Positions 1-8,688 of a stretch of 64,000 nt of DNA are shown here, one piece after another. Location: NCBI RefSeq assembly GCF_003258295.1, contig NZ_QKYN01000060.1, forward strand, positions 524 through 64,523. The letters run 5' to 3'. Under the pieces are notes generated by a model. That model made no database searches, was not told the DNA's origin, and saw only the letters and a list, made by a program, of their open reading frames with translations. The first letter of the stretch is position 1. Each line of letters starts with the position of its first letter. Position numbers and translations under genes: made by a program. This DNA comes from Streptacidiphilus pinicola. Lineage in GTDB: Bacteria; Actinomycetota; Actinomycetes; Streptomycetales; Streptomycetaceae.

Positions 1-1153
1 TGCCCAGCTCGGCGGCGCGGGCGGCGAGCCCCTGCTCACGGACGAAGCGAAGCGTCGCCGCGCCTGCGGCCATGGCGAGTTGGTTACCGCGAAAGGTGCC
101 GGCGTGGGCGCCGGGCGACCAGACGTCGAGGTCGCCACGGTAGACGATGGCGGCCAGCGGGAGGCTGCCGCCGACGGCCTTGGAGACGACCATGACGTCC
201 GGCTCGACGCCGGAGTGGTCCACCGCCCAGAACGTGCCGGTGCGGCCGACGCCGGTCTGCACCTCGTCGACGATCAGCGGGATGCCGTGGCGGGCGGTCA
301 ACTCCCGCTGCTCGCGCAGCCACTCGTCGGGCGCGGGGACCACTCCGCCCTCGCCCTGGACCACCTCGACGAGCATGCCCGCCGGACGGTCGACGCCGCC
401 CTTCGGGTCCTCCAGCAGCGAGGCCGTCCAGCGCGTCCCGAGCCGGGCGCCGGCCAGGCCGCCGACCCCGAAGGGGCAGCGGTAGGCGTAGGGGTAGGGC
501 AGCCGGGTCACCGAGCCGCCCGAGCCGGAGCCCTCCCCGAGCCCGGCACGCACCGCCACGTCGCCGGTCGCGCCGAGCGAGCCGGCCGTCTGGCCGTGGT
601 AGCCGCCCGTGAAGGCGAGCAGGCCGTTGCGGCCGGTGGCGAGGCGGACCAGCTTGAGCGCCGCCTCGACGGCGTCGGTCCCCGCCGGGCCGCAGAACTG
701 GATCCGCGCGTCGCGGGCCAGCGACGGCGGCAGGGTCTCGAACAGGGCGGTGGTGAACTCGTCCTTGACGGGCGTGGCCAGGTCGAGGACGTGCAGGGGC
801 GCCTCCGCGTCGAGGACCGCGCGGATCGCCTCCAGCACCACGGGATGGTTGTGGCCGAGGGCGAGGGTGCCCGCGCCCGCCAGGCAATCCAGGTAGCGGC
901 GGCCGTCGGCGCCCTCCACGGTCATGCCGCGGGCGCGGACCGGGACGATCGGCAGGGATCTCGCGTACGTACGGGCGGAGGACTCACGCGCGGCCTGTCG
1001 GCCCAGGATCGCCTCCGCTCGACCGCCCGTCCCCGAGGTCGGACCGAAAGGCGAGATCGGACCGAAAGGCGAGGTCGCAGCGGAAGGCGGGGTCGCAGCG
1101 GAAGGCGCTGTGGTGGTCGGCGTCGTGGACGACATGGGGGCCCTGGTGGACAT
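1..1153 (-). CDS. Class III aminotransferase, diaminobutyrate--2-oxoglutarate type (partial, 3' end outside window)
   Basis: PLP-dependent aminotransferase whose C-terminal part lies beyond base 1. The reverse strand reads a fold-type I class III protein: a GAGTLALGHNHP segment, IQFCGPAGTDAVEAALKL, a GGYHG stretch, LIVDEVQTGVGRTG (Asp that contacts the pyridine nitrogen) and a region with VVSKAVGG (PLP lysine). These fit the diaminobutyrate/2-oxoglutarate transaminase group. In S. coelicolor the equivalent gene beside hflX belongs, as I recall, to a hydroxamate-siderophore type cluster; its partners would lie left of this window. Start chosen at the ATG at 1153, preceded by GAGGAGG about 10 bases upstream; another in-frame ATG lies at 1135. 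The first ~50 residues are a low-complexity Ser/Thr/Pro tail with four 6-residue repeats, unlike the folded remainder. Substrate is inferred. Confidence 0.85.
   Translation of the reverse strand, partial: MSTRAPMSSTTPTTTAPSAATPPSAATSPFGPISPFGPTSGTGGRAEAILGRQAARESSARTYARSLPIVPVRARGMTVEGADGRRYLDCLAGAGTLALGHNHPVVLEAIRAVLDAEAPLHVLDLATPVKDEFTTALFETLPPSLARDARIQFCGPAGTDAVEAALKLVRLATGRNGLLAFTGGYHGQTAGSLGATGDVAVRAGLGEGSGSGGSVTRLPYPYAYRCPFGVGGLAGARLGTRWTASLLEDPKGGVDRPAGMLVEVVQGEGGVVPAPDEWLREQRELTARHGIPLIVDEVQTGVGRTGTFWAVDHSGVEPDVMVVSKAVGGSLPLAAIVYRGDLDVWSPGAHAGTFRGNQLAMAAGAATLRFVREQGLAARAAELG
1038..1109. repeat. Four 18-bp tandem repeats inside the aminotransferase N-terminus
   Basis: Units start at 1038, 1056, 1074 and 1092, with two sequence subtypes in the order AABB. 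They keep the reading frame and encode four six-residue Ser/Thr/Pro/Phe-Gly units in the disordered N-terminal tail. Confidence 0.8.
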
Positions 1154-1364
1154 GGGCTCAGTACCTCCTCGCGGACGGGCAACCACCCGAACGAGCAGCC
1201 CCGGTTGCGGTGGTACGCACCCCCTTCGGGTGACGTTCCACCGGGCTAACGACCATGAGCGCCGAGGAGAAACGGCCATGCACAAACCCCCCACACGAGC
1301 TGCACGTCAGGGCGGGTACGACGGGCGTGGGGCGCGCCTACGGGCAACAAACGACGAAATACGA
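1154..1364. other. Intergenic region upstream of the aminotransferase
   Basis: About 210 bases between the aminotransferase start and the hflX terminator. It must hold the aminotransferase promoter (reading leftwards). I could not place a convincing -35/-10 pair or an iron-box palindrome. Confidence 0.4.
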
Positions 1365-1409
1365 CTGAGGCCCGTGCCTCCCGGTGTTCCCGGGAGGCAC
1401 GGGCCTCAG
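1365..1409 (-). terminator. Rho-independent-type hairpin after hflX
   Basis: Perfect 20-bp inverted repeat (arms 1365-1384 and 1390-1409) with a 5-base loop, 20 bases past the hflX stop codon. On the transcribed strand it is followed by a moderately T-rich stretch. This is the strongest hairpin in the first 10 kb. Confidence 0.85.
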
Positions 1410-1428
1410 CCCTCAGCCCTCAGCGCCT

Positions 1429-2973
1429 TCAGCCCTCGGCCGCCGCGAGTGCCAGCGGCTCGAACGCGAACGCACGCAGCTCGGCGGCCAGTTCGGAGCC
1501 GACGCGGGCGCGCAGCAACGTGCCCTCGGCGGAGTGCTCCTCGCCCAGCACCTCGCCGTCGCGGTGGACCTTGGCCACCAGATCGCCGCGGGTGAACGGG
1601 ACCAGCACGGTGACGTCGATCGACGGGCGCGGCAGCTCGGACTCGATGAGCTTCAGCAGCTCCTCGAGGCCCATGCCGGACCGGGCCGAGACCGCGATCG
1701 CGTGGGGCTCGCGCCGCAGCAGGCGGGCGAGCACCAGCGGGTCGGCGACGTCAGCCTTGTTGATCACCACGATCTCGGGCACGTTCTGCGCGTCGACGTC
1801 GACGATGACCTCGCGCACGGCGGCCAGCTGGGACTCCGGCTCGGGGTGGGAACCGTCGACGACGTGCAGGATCAGGTCCGCGTCGGCGACCTCCTCCATG
1901 GTCGAGCGGAAGGCCTCGACCAGGTGGTGCGGGAGGTGCCGGACGAATCCGACCGTGTCGGCCAGGGTGTACACGCGGCCGCCGGGCGTCTCGGCACGGC
2001 GGACCGTCGGGTCCAGGGTGGCGAACAGGGCGTTCTCCACCAGCACGCCGGCTCCGGTGAGCCTGTTGAGCAGGGAGGACTTGCCGGCGTTGGTGTAGCC
2101 GGCGATGGCCACCGACGGCACCTGGTTGCGACGGCGCTCTTGGCGCTTGGTGTCGCGGCCCTTCTTCATGTCGGCGATCTCGCGGCGCAGCTTCGCCATC
2201 TTCTCGCGGATGCGGCGCCGGTCGGTCTCGATCTTGGTCTCACCGGGACCACGGGTGGCCATGCCGCCGCCGGAGGAGCCGGAGCCACCACCACCCATCT
2301 GCCGGGAGAGCGACTGACCCCAGCCTCGCAGCCGCGGCAGCATGTACTGCATCTGCGCGAGCGAGACCTGGGCCTTGCCCTCTCGGGACTTGGCGTGCTG
2401 GGCGAAGATGTCCAGGATCAGCGCGGTCCGGTCGACCACCTTGACCTTGACGACGTCCTCGAGGTGGATCAGCTGGCCCGGCGAGAGCTCACCGTCGCAG
2501 ACCACCGTGTCGGCGCCGCTGGAGAGCACGATGTCGCGCAGCTCGGCGGCCTTGCCGGAGCCGATGTAGGTGGCCGGGTCGGGCTTGTCACGGCGCTGGA
2601 TCACGCCGTCGAGCACCTGGGAGCCGGCCGTCTCGGCCAGGGCGGCGAGCTCTGCGAGCGAGTTCTCCGCCTCCTCGGCGGTGCCGTCCGTCCAGACGCC
2701 GACGAGCACGACGCGTTCCAGGCGGAGCTGTCGGTACTCGACCTCGGTGACGTCCTCGAGCTCGGTGGAGAGCCCGCTGACGCGCCGGAGCGAGGCGCGG
2801 TCGGAACGGTCGTACTGGTCGCCGTCGTAGTCGTTGGTGTAGAGGCGCCCGGGAATCCCGTCGATTCCCGCGAGGTCCTCGTCCATCAGTGCCTCAGCGC
2901 GCAGGTCGGCGGGGCGGCGGGCGCCCCGGGCGTTGTTCGCGTCGGCGTCGCGGGTTTCGAACGTGGAGGTCAT
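1429..2973 (-). CDS. hflX: Ribosome-associated GTPase HflX
   Basis: 514 residues. HflX-family GTPase that binds the 50S subunit and rescues or splits stalled or hibernating ribosomes in studied bacteria. The HflX-specific N-domain (about 85-215) is followed by a glycine-rich linker (226-238), a coiled helical segment with the conserved RGPGETKIE motif (241-249), and the G domain: P-loop GYTNAGKS at 292-299, DTVG at 339-342, NKAD at 405-408. The first ~80 residues are an acidic actinobacterial extension. It lies 24 bases downstream of rshA on the same strand, so the two are probably co-transcribed, and it ends at a strong hairpin. Confidence 0.95.
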   Translation of the reverse strand: MTSTFETRDADANNARGARRPADLRAEALMDEDLAGIDGIPGRLYTNDYDGDQYDRSDRASLRRVSGLSTELEDVTEVEYRQLRLERVVLVGVWTDGTAEEAENSLAELAALAETAGSQVLDGVIQRRDKPDPATYIGSGKAAELRDIVLSSGADTVVCDGELSPGQLIHLEDVVKVKVVDRTALILDIFAQHAKSREGKAQVSLAQMQYMLPRLRGWGQSLSRQMGGGGSGSSGGGMATRGPGETKIETDRRRIREKMAKLRREIADMKKGRDTKRQERRRNQVPSVAIAGYTNAGKSSLLNRLTGAGVLVENALFATLDPTVRRAETPGGRVYTLADTVGFVRHLPHHLVEAFRSTMEEVADADLILHVVDGSHPEPESQLAAVREVIVDVDAQNVPEIVVINKADVADPLVLARLLRREPHAIAVSARSGMGLEELLKLIESELPRPSIDVTVLVPFTRGDLVAKVHRDGEVLGEEHSAEGTLLRARVGSELAAELRAFAFEPLALAAAEG

Positions 2974-2997
2974 CGCATCCTTAGCGGAGTCGGAGTC

Positions 2998-5712
2998 TTA
3001 GGAGTCGCAGTCCTGGGAGTAATCCCCCAGGAAGGACAACGCAGCAGGTCTGCCGCGCATTCCCCTCGATGGTCGCACGGGCCTCGGGCTCCGGTCACCA
3101 TCATTTCGCGCACCCACGACGTCGCCGGGCCCGTCCGCGAGCCCGTCGGCGGCCCCGAGCCCCGATTCCCCGAGAACCGTTTCCGTGGCCGTGGCGGCGG
3201 CCTGGGTGGCCGCACGGCCGGAGGCGCGGCCACCGGTTCCGGCGGCGCGGTAGACGTCGTAGACGCCGGGCACACGGAGCATCACCCGCATCAGCTCCGG
3301 CAGCGCCTCCGGCGCGGGCAGCTCGACGGTGTAGGTGTGGCGGACCTGCAGCTCACGCGGGGGCTCGACCTCGGCGGAGATGATGTCGACGCCCGCTCCG
3401 GACATCGCTGCGGTGAGGTCGGCGAGGAGCCGGGGGCGGCCGAGCGCGTCGGCCTGGACGGTCACCCGGTAGCCCGTCGGCGTCGGGCTCTCCAGCCAGT
3501 GCGCCTGGACGGGCGTGCGGCCGGTGGCGCGCATGGCCCGGCCCGTGGGGCAGTCGCCGCGGTGCGCGGCGAGGCCGCCGCCGCGGATCGCGAAACAGAG
3601 CAGCTCGTCCGGCGGCACGGGGGTGCAGCAGCGGGCGAGGCGTACGGACGCCTCCGGCATGGACGGGGCGGTGATCACGGCGCGGCTGGCGTCGACGGGA
3701 CCGCCGCCGAGCAGCTGCCCGACGTCGCCGCGCCGGGCGCGCGGCGAACCGGGCGGGAGGTCGCCGGGCTCGCCCGGGGCGGGCTCCGGCTCGGGGTGTC
3801 CGGCGAGCCAGCGTTCGATCGCGATCCGAGCGCCCGGCGTGCGGGCGTGGGCGAGCCACTCGGGGGCGGGGCCCGCGGTCTCCTCGCCGGGCGGCTCGGT
3901 GAGCAGCTCGACGGTGTCGCCGTCGTGCAGCGGGGTGGACAGGGCGGTGAGACGGCCGTTGAGGCGCATGCCGATACATCGGTGGCCGTGCTCCTCGCCC
4001 GGGGCGTAGGCGGCGTCCACGCCGGTGGCGCCGGCCGGGAGCTGTAGACGGACGGACCGCCCGCCCTCGCGCGCGTGGCCGGCCAGCACGGTGATCTCGC
4101 CGTCGCCCGCGAGGTCGGCGGTGAGCTGGGACCAGAAGGTGTCCGGGTCGGGCGTCTCGCGCTGCCAGTCGAGCAACCGGGCCAGCCAGCCCGGTCGGGC
4201 CGGGTCGGTGTGGTCGAGCGGATCGCGTCCCTCGGCCTCGTCGGCCGCACCGCCGAGCGCGGCACCCTCGCCGGGCTCGGCATTCGCGCCGGGTGCACCG
4301 CCGTCGACCAGCAACCCACCGTCGCCACCGCCCCCGACCGCACCACTGTCGCCCGCCTCGCCGTCCGAGCCGGACAGGGTGGTGCCGGCCGGCGCGCCGA
4401 GCGCGACCACGCCGAACTCCGCGACCTGGTGCATCCGTGCCGTGCGCACCAGCACCTCGACCACCTCGCCCTGCTCGGTGGCGACGGAGGTGTGCAGCGA
4501 CTGGTAGAGGTTGAACTTGGGTGCGGCGATGTAGTCCTGGAACTCGCCGGGGAGGGGCGACCAGCAGGTGTGGAGCTCCCCGAGCACGGCGTAGCAGTCG
4601 GCGTTCTCCTCGACCACGACGAGCACCCGGCCGAAGTCGGTCGGCGCGAGCTCGGTGCCGCGGCGCAGCCGGGCCCGCCGCAGCGAGACGCAGTGGCGCG
4701 GACGGACGCTGACCTCGGCGGCCACGCGCGCGTCGCGCAGCTGGCGGCGCAGTTGGCCGGCGAAGGCCTCCAAGGGCTCGGCGGCCGGGCCCTGTTCCGA
4801 GCCCGCCTCGGCCACTGCCGCCCTGGCGCCGTCCGCACCGGCGCGCGCGGGGGCGGCGTCCGAGCGACGGGCCCGGTCGGCGGTCAGCAGCGCGCTGGTG
4901 GCGGCGTACTCGTCCGGGTGGAGGGTGGCGAAGACGATGTCCTCCAGCTCCGTCTTCACCACCTGGATGCCGAGGCGCTCCGCGAGCGGGATCAGCACGT
5001 CCCGGGTGACGGTGGCGATCCGGATCTGGCTGGCCGGCTTCATGTGACGGATCGTCCGCATGTTGTGCAGCCGGTCGGCGAGCTTGATCACCATGACCCG
5101 GACGTCGCGCCCGGTGGCCACCAGCATCTTCCGGAAGGTCTCGGCCTCCGCGGCCGCGCCGAAGTCGACCTTCTCCAACTTGGTGACGCCGTCGACGAGA
5201 TAGGCCACCTCCTCGCCGAAGCCGTCCCGCACCTGCTCCAGCGTCATCGCCGTGTCCTCGACCGTGTCGTGGAGCAGGGCGGCGACCAACGTCGTCGTCT
5301 CGGCGCCGAGTTGGGCCAGGATCATGGCGACGGCGAGCGGGTGGGTGATGTAGGGCTCACCGCTCTTGCGCATCTGGCCGCGGTGCGAGGCCTCGGCGAC
5401 CTGGTAGGCGCGGTCCAGCAGGGCAAGGTCCAACTCGGCGCGTGGATGGTGGAGTCGGTGCGCGCGCACCACGGGCTCCAGCGCGTAGGCCGACTGCGGG
5501 CGCCCGCCGGCGAGCAGCGCCGCTATCCCCGCGCGCCCCAGGCCCGACCGGGCCAGCCCCGTCCGTCCGGCGGCGCGGCGCAGCCCCGGCAGGGCGCGCA
5601 CCGCGGAGACCGCGGAGGCGGACACTGCAGAGACGGTTCTGCGCCCCTCCAGCGGCCCCTCCAGCGGGACGGCGGGGACACCTGGCACGGCGTGGACTTC
5701 ACCGGTATTCAT
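2998..5712 (-). CDS. rshA: RelA/SpoT homologue RshA, HD hydrolase intact, synthetase site altered
   Basis: 904 residues from the ATG at 5712 (GGAGGT four bases upstream; the GTG at 5718 overlaps that site). Order: long N-terminal extension, HD (p)ppGpp hydrolase (about 95-280), synthetase-like domain (about 320-440), Gly/Ala-rich insert, TGS (about 555-620), C-terminal ACT (about 790-860). The HD catalytic residues are all present: H124, H148-D149, E152-D153, D213, N217. The synthetase domain keeps PKFNLYQSLHT but has Pro357 where the catalytic Asp of the DLxxIR motif is expected, and ExQDY (390-394) in place of RxKDY. S. coelicolor rshA (SCO5794), the second rel-like gene, occupies the same place. 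I infer a hydrolase-biased enzyme. Confidence 0.9.
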   Translation of the reverse strand: MNTGEVHAVPGVPAVPLEGPLEGRRTVSAVSASAVSAVRALPGLRRAAGRTGLARSGLGRAGIAALLAGGRPQSAYALEPVVRAHRLHHPRAELDLALLDRAYQVAEASHRGQMRKSGEPYITHPLAVAMILAQLGAETTTLVAALLHDTVEDTAMTLEQVRDGFGEEVAYLVDGVTKLEKVDFGAAAEAETFRKMLVATGRDVRVMVIKLADRLHNMRTIRHMKPASQIRIATVTRDVLIPLAERLGIQVVKTELEDIVFATLHPDEYAATSALLTADRARRSDAAPARAGADGARAAVAEAGSEQGPAAEPLEAFAGQLRRQLRDARVAAEVSVRPRHCVSLRRARLRRGTELAPTDFGRVLVVVEENADCYAVLGELHTCWSPLPGEFQDYIAAPKFNLYQSLHTSVATEQGEVVEVLVRTARMHQVAEFGVVALGAPAGTTLSGSDGEAGDSGAVGGGGDGGLLVDGGAPGANAEPGEGAALGGAADEAEGRDPLDHTDPARPGWLARLLDWQRETPDPDTFWSQLTADLAGDGEITVLAGHAREGGRSVRLQLPAGATGVDAAYAPGEEHGHRCIGMRLNGRLTALSTPLHDGDTVELLTEPPGEETAGPAPEWLAHARTPGARIAIERWLAGHPEPEPAPGEPGDLPPGSPRARRGDVGQLLGGGPVDASRAVITAPSMPEASVRLARCCTPVPPDELLCFAIRGGGLAAHRGDCPTGRAMRATGRTPVQAHWLESPTPTGYRVTVQADALGRPRLLADLTAAMSGAGVDIISAEVEPPRELQVRHTYTVELPAPEALPELMRVMLRVPGVYDVYRAAGTGGRASGRAATQAAATATETVLGESGLGAADGLADGPGDVVGARNDGDRSPRPVRPSRGMRGRPAALSFLGDYSQDCDS

Positions 5713-5950
5713 GCGCACCTCCGGCAGCGATCACCGGAGCAGGCGGCAGCTCCGATGGTCCATGCTAGCGAGTGCAACACACACAGCGACGCCACGTGTT
5801 CCGAACGTCACCTTGATCACCCATTCGGGGGATTTGAACCGGCTCGCGACTGGCAAGGATAAGAAGTTCGCCGAAGTTCGCTGCTCGGGCGACGACCGGG
5901 CGACGGTCGGGCGACATGCGGGTGACGTTCGGACGGCAGCCGGGCGGCGG

Positions 5951-6838
5951 TCAGACGCGGGCGAGCCAGTCGGCGTCGAGCTCGCCCTCGGCGAGGATCA
6001 CGGCCGGTCCGGTCATCTCGATCCCGCCGTCCGGGCGCTCGGTGATCACCAGTCGGCCGCCCGGGACGTCGACGGTGTAGGTGGCGGGCTCACCGGTCAC
6101 GGCCGGGTCGACGCCGTCGCGACGGGCGGTCGCGACCATGACCGCGCAGGTGCCGGTCCCGCAGGAACGGGTCTCGCCGGAGCCGCGCTCGTGCACGCGC
6201 ATGGCCACATGACGCGGACCGCGGTCCACGACGAACTCGACGTTGACCCCCTCCGGATACACGGCGGCCGGCGTGACCTCGGGCGCGGTGTAGAGGTCGC
6301 CCGCGTCGGCGAGGTCCTCGACGAACGCGACGGCGTGCGGGTTGCCCATGTTCACGTTGTGCGCGGGCCAGTGACGCTCGCCGACGGCGACCTCGATACC
6401 GGTCTCCGGTCCGGGCAGCAGGGCCCTGCCCATGTCCACGGTGACGTCGCCCTCGGCGGGCACGCGCACCCGGCGGATCCCGGCGCGGGTCGCCACGGCG
6501 AGGTCGCCGGGCTCGGCCAGCCCCGCCTGGACGAGATAGCGGGCGAAGACGCGGACGCCGTTGCCGCACATCTCGGCGATGCTTCCGTCGGCGTTGCGGT
6601 AGTCCATGAACCAGCCCGCGGTGGCGGCGTGCGGCTTCGCCTCCGGGTGCGCCTCGGCGCGCACCACGCGCAGCACGCCGTCGGCGCCGAGGCCCGCGCG
6701 CCGGTCGCAGAGCAGCGCCACCTGGGCGGCGGACAGCTCCAGCAGCCCGTCGGGGTCGGGAAGGATGACGAAGTCGTTCTCGGTCCCGTGGCCCTTGAGG
6801 AAGCGGATGCCCTTCACCATGTCGTTCACGTGATCCAT
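5951..6838 (-). CDS. dapF: Diaminopimelate epimerase
   Basis: Converts LL- to meso-diaminopimelate for lysine and possibly cell-wall supply. 295 residues from the ATG at 6838, the usual size. The catalytic cysteine pair is visible: C91 in EMCGNGVR and C226 in RSCGTGTC. Both starts (ATG 6838, or ATG 6820 giving MVKGIRFLKG) lack a clear ribosome-binding site, so the first six residues are uncertain. The gene sits between a membrane-protein gene and rshA on the same strand; about 240 bases separate it from rshA, which probably has its own promoter. Confidence 0.95.
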   Translation of the reverse strand: MDHVNDMVKGIRFLKGHGTENDFVILPDPDGLLELSAAQVALLCDRRAGLGADGVLRVVRAEAHPEAKPHAATAGWFMDYRNADGSIAEMCGNGVRVFARYLVQAGLAEPGDLAVATRAGIRRVRVPAEGDVTVDMGRALLPGPETGIEVAVGERHWPAHNVNMGNPHAVAFVEDLADAGDLYTAPEVTPAAVYPEGVNVEFVVDRGPRHVAMRVHERGSGETRSCGTGTCAVMVATARRDGVDPAVTGEPATYTVDVPGGRLVITERPDGGIEMTGPAVILAEGELDADWLARV

Positions 6839-6902
6839 GGTACGGGTGGGCCGACGGCGCCCCGGGGCGGGGAAGGGGGCGGGCCGGGGAAGGCGCGGCG
6901 GC

Positions 6903-7397
6903 TCAGCCGTGGAGGTGGGCGACGCGCCAGAGGCCCAGGGCCAGGATGACCAGGGCCGTCGCGGTGTAGGCGAGCAGGGGGCGCCAGCCGGCGCGCTTGC
7001 CGGAGCCGGCGCGCGGCAGGCCGGGGAAGACGTAGCCCGCGCGACGCGCGGCCATCGCGCCCCAGCCGGCCGAGGCGGCCGTCAGCAGCAGGCCGAGCAT
7101 GCCGACCAGGCTGCCCGCGGAGTCGCCGGAGCCGCCCGCGCCGCCCTCGAAGGCGAGCGGGAAGGCGAACATCAGGGAGCCGAGGATGGCCAGCGCGGCG
7201 ATCGGCAGGACCTGCCAGACCCGCAACCGCCCCGCGGGGCGCAGCTCGCGGCGGTGCAGGGCGTTCTCGTCCTGCGCGGGCAGCGACGGAAGCGGCGTCA
7301 GTTCCCGTGCCCGAAGCTCCTGTGCGTGCACTGCGTCCTGGTCCTCGGAATCGAAGGGATCATCCGGAAGCCGATGCGTGTCGGGGCCGGTATCCAT
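6903..7397 (-). CDS. Small integral membrane protein of unknown function
   Basis: 164 residues from the ATG at 7397 (GGGAGG ten bases upstream; a GTG at 7403 is also possible). An acidic/charged N-terminal third of about 60 residues is followed by three hydrophobic segments (around VLPIAALAILGSLMFAFPLAF, SLVGMLGLLLTAASAGWGAMA and LLAYTATALVILALGLW). No catalytic motif is recognisable. The position between miaA and dapF is, from memory, conserved in Streptomyces, which supports a real gene. Confidence 0.75.
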   Translation of the reverse strand: MDTGPDTHRLPDDPFDSEDQDAVHAQELRARELTPLPSLPAQDENALHRRELRPAGRLRVWQVLPIAALAILGSLMFAFPLAFEGGAGGSGDSAGSLVGMLGLLLTAASAGWGAMAARRAGYVFPGLPRAGSGKRAGWRPLLAYTATALVILALGLWRVAHLHG

Positions 7398-7605
7398 GGA
7401 CACGCGGCCTCCCTGCGTCAAACGCCGGGGAGTTCACTCCACCGGACCACCGATGCTCTCGATGCTCGATGATGGCACGGCGGGGGCGTCCGACGACGCC
7501 CGCAGATGGCGTTCACGGTGATCCGTGGCCATGACGTGATCAGGTCGTAATCGGGCGTCCGATCGTCGGCGACAGGCGTGCGAACGCCGGTCGTCCGGCC
7601 GCCGA

Positions 7606-7622
7606 CGGGCCCCGTGGGCCCG
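7606..7622 (-). terminator. Possible short terminator after miaA
   Basis: Perfect 7-bp G+C-only inverted repeat (7606-7612 / 7616-7622) with a 3-base loop, 16 bases after the miaA stop codon. No T-run follows, so it is a weak candidate. Confidence 0.35.
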
Positions 7623-7637
7623 ACCGGCCGCGCCGGG

Positions 7638-8585
7638 TCAGAGCAGCGCGAGCGCCCGTTCCAGCAGGTCGGTCGCCGGAGCCTCGGGGTCGCGGTCGAG
7701 CCAGTGGACGCGCGGGTCGCGGCGGAACCAGGACTCCTGACGCCGCGCGAACCGGCGCGTGGCGCGGACGGTCTCGGCGCGGGCCTCGGTCTCGTCGTAG
7801 TCGCCGTCCAGTTGGGCGAGCGCCTGCTGGTACCCGAGTGCCCGCGCGGCGGTACGGCCCTCGCGCAGGCCCCGCGCCTCCAGCGCGCGGACCTCGTCGA
7901 GGAGCCCGTCCTCCCACATCCGGTCGACGCGCAGCGCGATCCGCTCGTCCAGCAGCGGACGCGGCATGCGCACGCCGATCTGCAGGGCGTCGTACACCGA
8001 CTCGTGGCCCGGCAGGTTGGCGGTGAACGGCAGGCCGGTGATCTCGACGACCTCCAGGGCCCGGACGATACGGCGGCCGTTGCCGGGCAGGATCGCGCGC
8101 GCGGCCTCGGGGTCGACGGTGGCGAGCCGGGCGTGCAGGGCGCCGGAGCCGTGCTCCTCCAACTCGGCCTCCAGGCGGGCGCGGACCTCGGGGTCGGTGC
8201 CGGGGAACTCCAGCTCGTCGATCACGGCGCGCACGTAGAGGCCGGAGCCGCCGACGAGGACCGGCGTACGGCCCTGCGCCAGCAGCGCGTCGATGCGCTC
8301 CCGCGCGAGCCGCTGGTACGCGGCGACGCTGGCGGCCTCGGTGACGTCCCAGATGTCCAGCAGGTGGTGCGGGACGCCGTCGCGCTCGGCCATGGTCAGC
8401 TTGGCCGTGCCGATGTCCATGCCGCGGTAGAGCTGCATGGAGTCGGTGTTCACCACCTCGCCGCCCAGATGCTGGGCGAGGGCGACGCCGAGGTCGGACT
8501 TGCCGACGGCGGTGGCGCCGACGACGGCGACGACGCGCGCCTGGCGCAGGGCCGGCGCGGGGGACGAGGTGGCGGGATTGGTCAC
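7638..8585 (-). CDS. miaA: tRNA dimethylallyltransferase
   Basis: Adds a dimethylallyl group to N6 of A37 in tRNAs reading UNN codons; MiaB, encoded at 9862-11382, then makes the 2-methylthio derivative. P-loop GATAVGKS near the N-terminus, followed by NTDSMQLYRGMDIGTAK (Asp/Ser that engage tRNA and substrate) and GGSGLYVRAV. Start taken at the GTG at 8585, giving 315 residues, the normal length; the frame stays open to 8906, but that extension overlaps the promoter and body of the opposite antitoxin gene and is hydrophobic and unlike MiaA. The ribosome-binding site (AGAGGG) is close to the GTG. Confidence 0.93.
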   Translation of the reverse strand: MTNPATSSPAPALRQARVVAVVGATAVGKSDLGVALAQHLGGEVVNTDSMQLYRGMDIGTAKLTMAERDGVPHHLLDIWDVTEAASVAAYQRLARERIDALLAQGRTPVLVGGSGLYVRAVIDELEFPGTDPEVRARLEAELEEHGSGALHARLATVDPEAARAILPGNGRRIVRALEVVEITGLPFTANLPGHESVYDALQIGVRMPRPLLDERIALRVDRMWEDGLLDEVRALEARGLREGRTAARALGYQQALAQLDGDYDETEARAETVRATRRFARRQESWFRRDPRVHWLDRDPEAPATDLLERALALL

Positions 8586-8688
8586 CCCTCTAGTCTGGCA
8601 AATCCGCCGCGCGGAAATACCATATGGGTACTGATGGGCTAATTGCCCGGTTACGGGCCCATGGGCCCCAGGCAGGAACGGAGCGGTC

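Noticed and set aside
1278-1595. ATG with a GAGGAG site in the aminotransferase-hflX gap, reading rightwards
   Set aside because: The frame passes through the hflX terminator and deep into antisense hflX without any family resemblance; the site is probably chance.
1384-4047. Open frame of 887 codons antisense to hflX and rshA
   Set aside because: Crosses two well-supported genes and has no recognisable motif.
5825-5875. tRNA-like GGATTTGAACC sequence between dapF and rshA
   Set aside because: The flanking bases do not form a T-stem and no acceptor, D or anticodon arm can be drawn.
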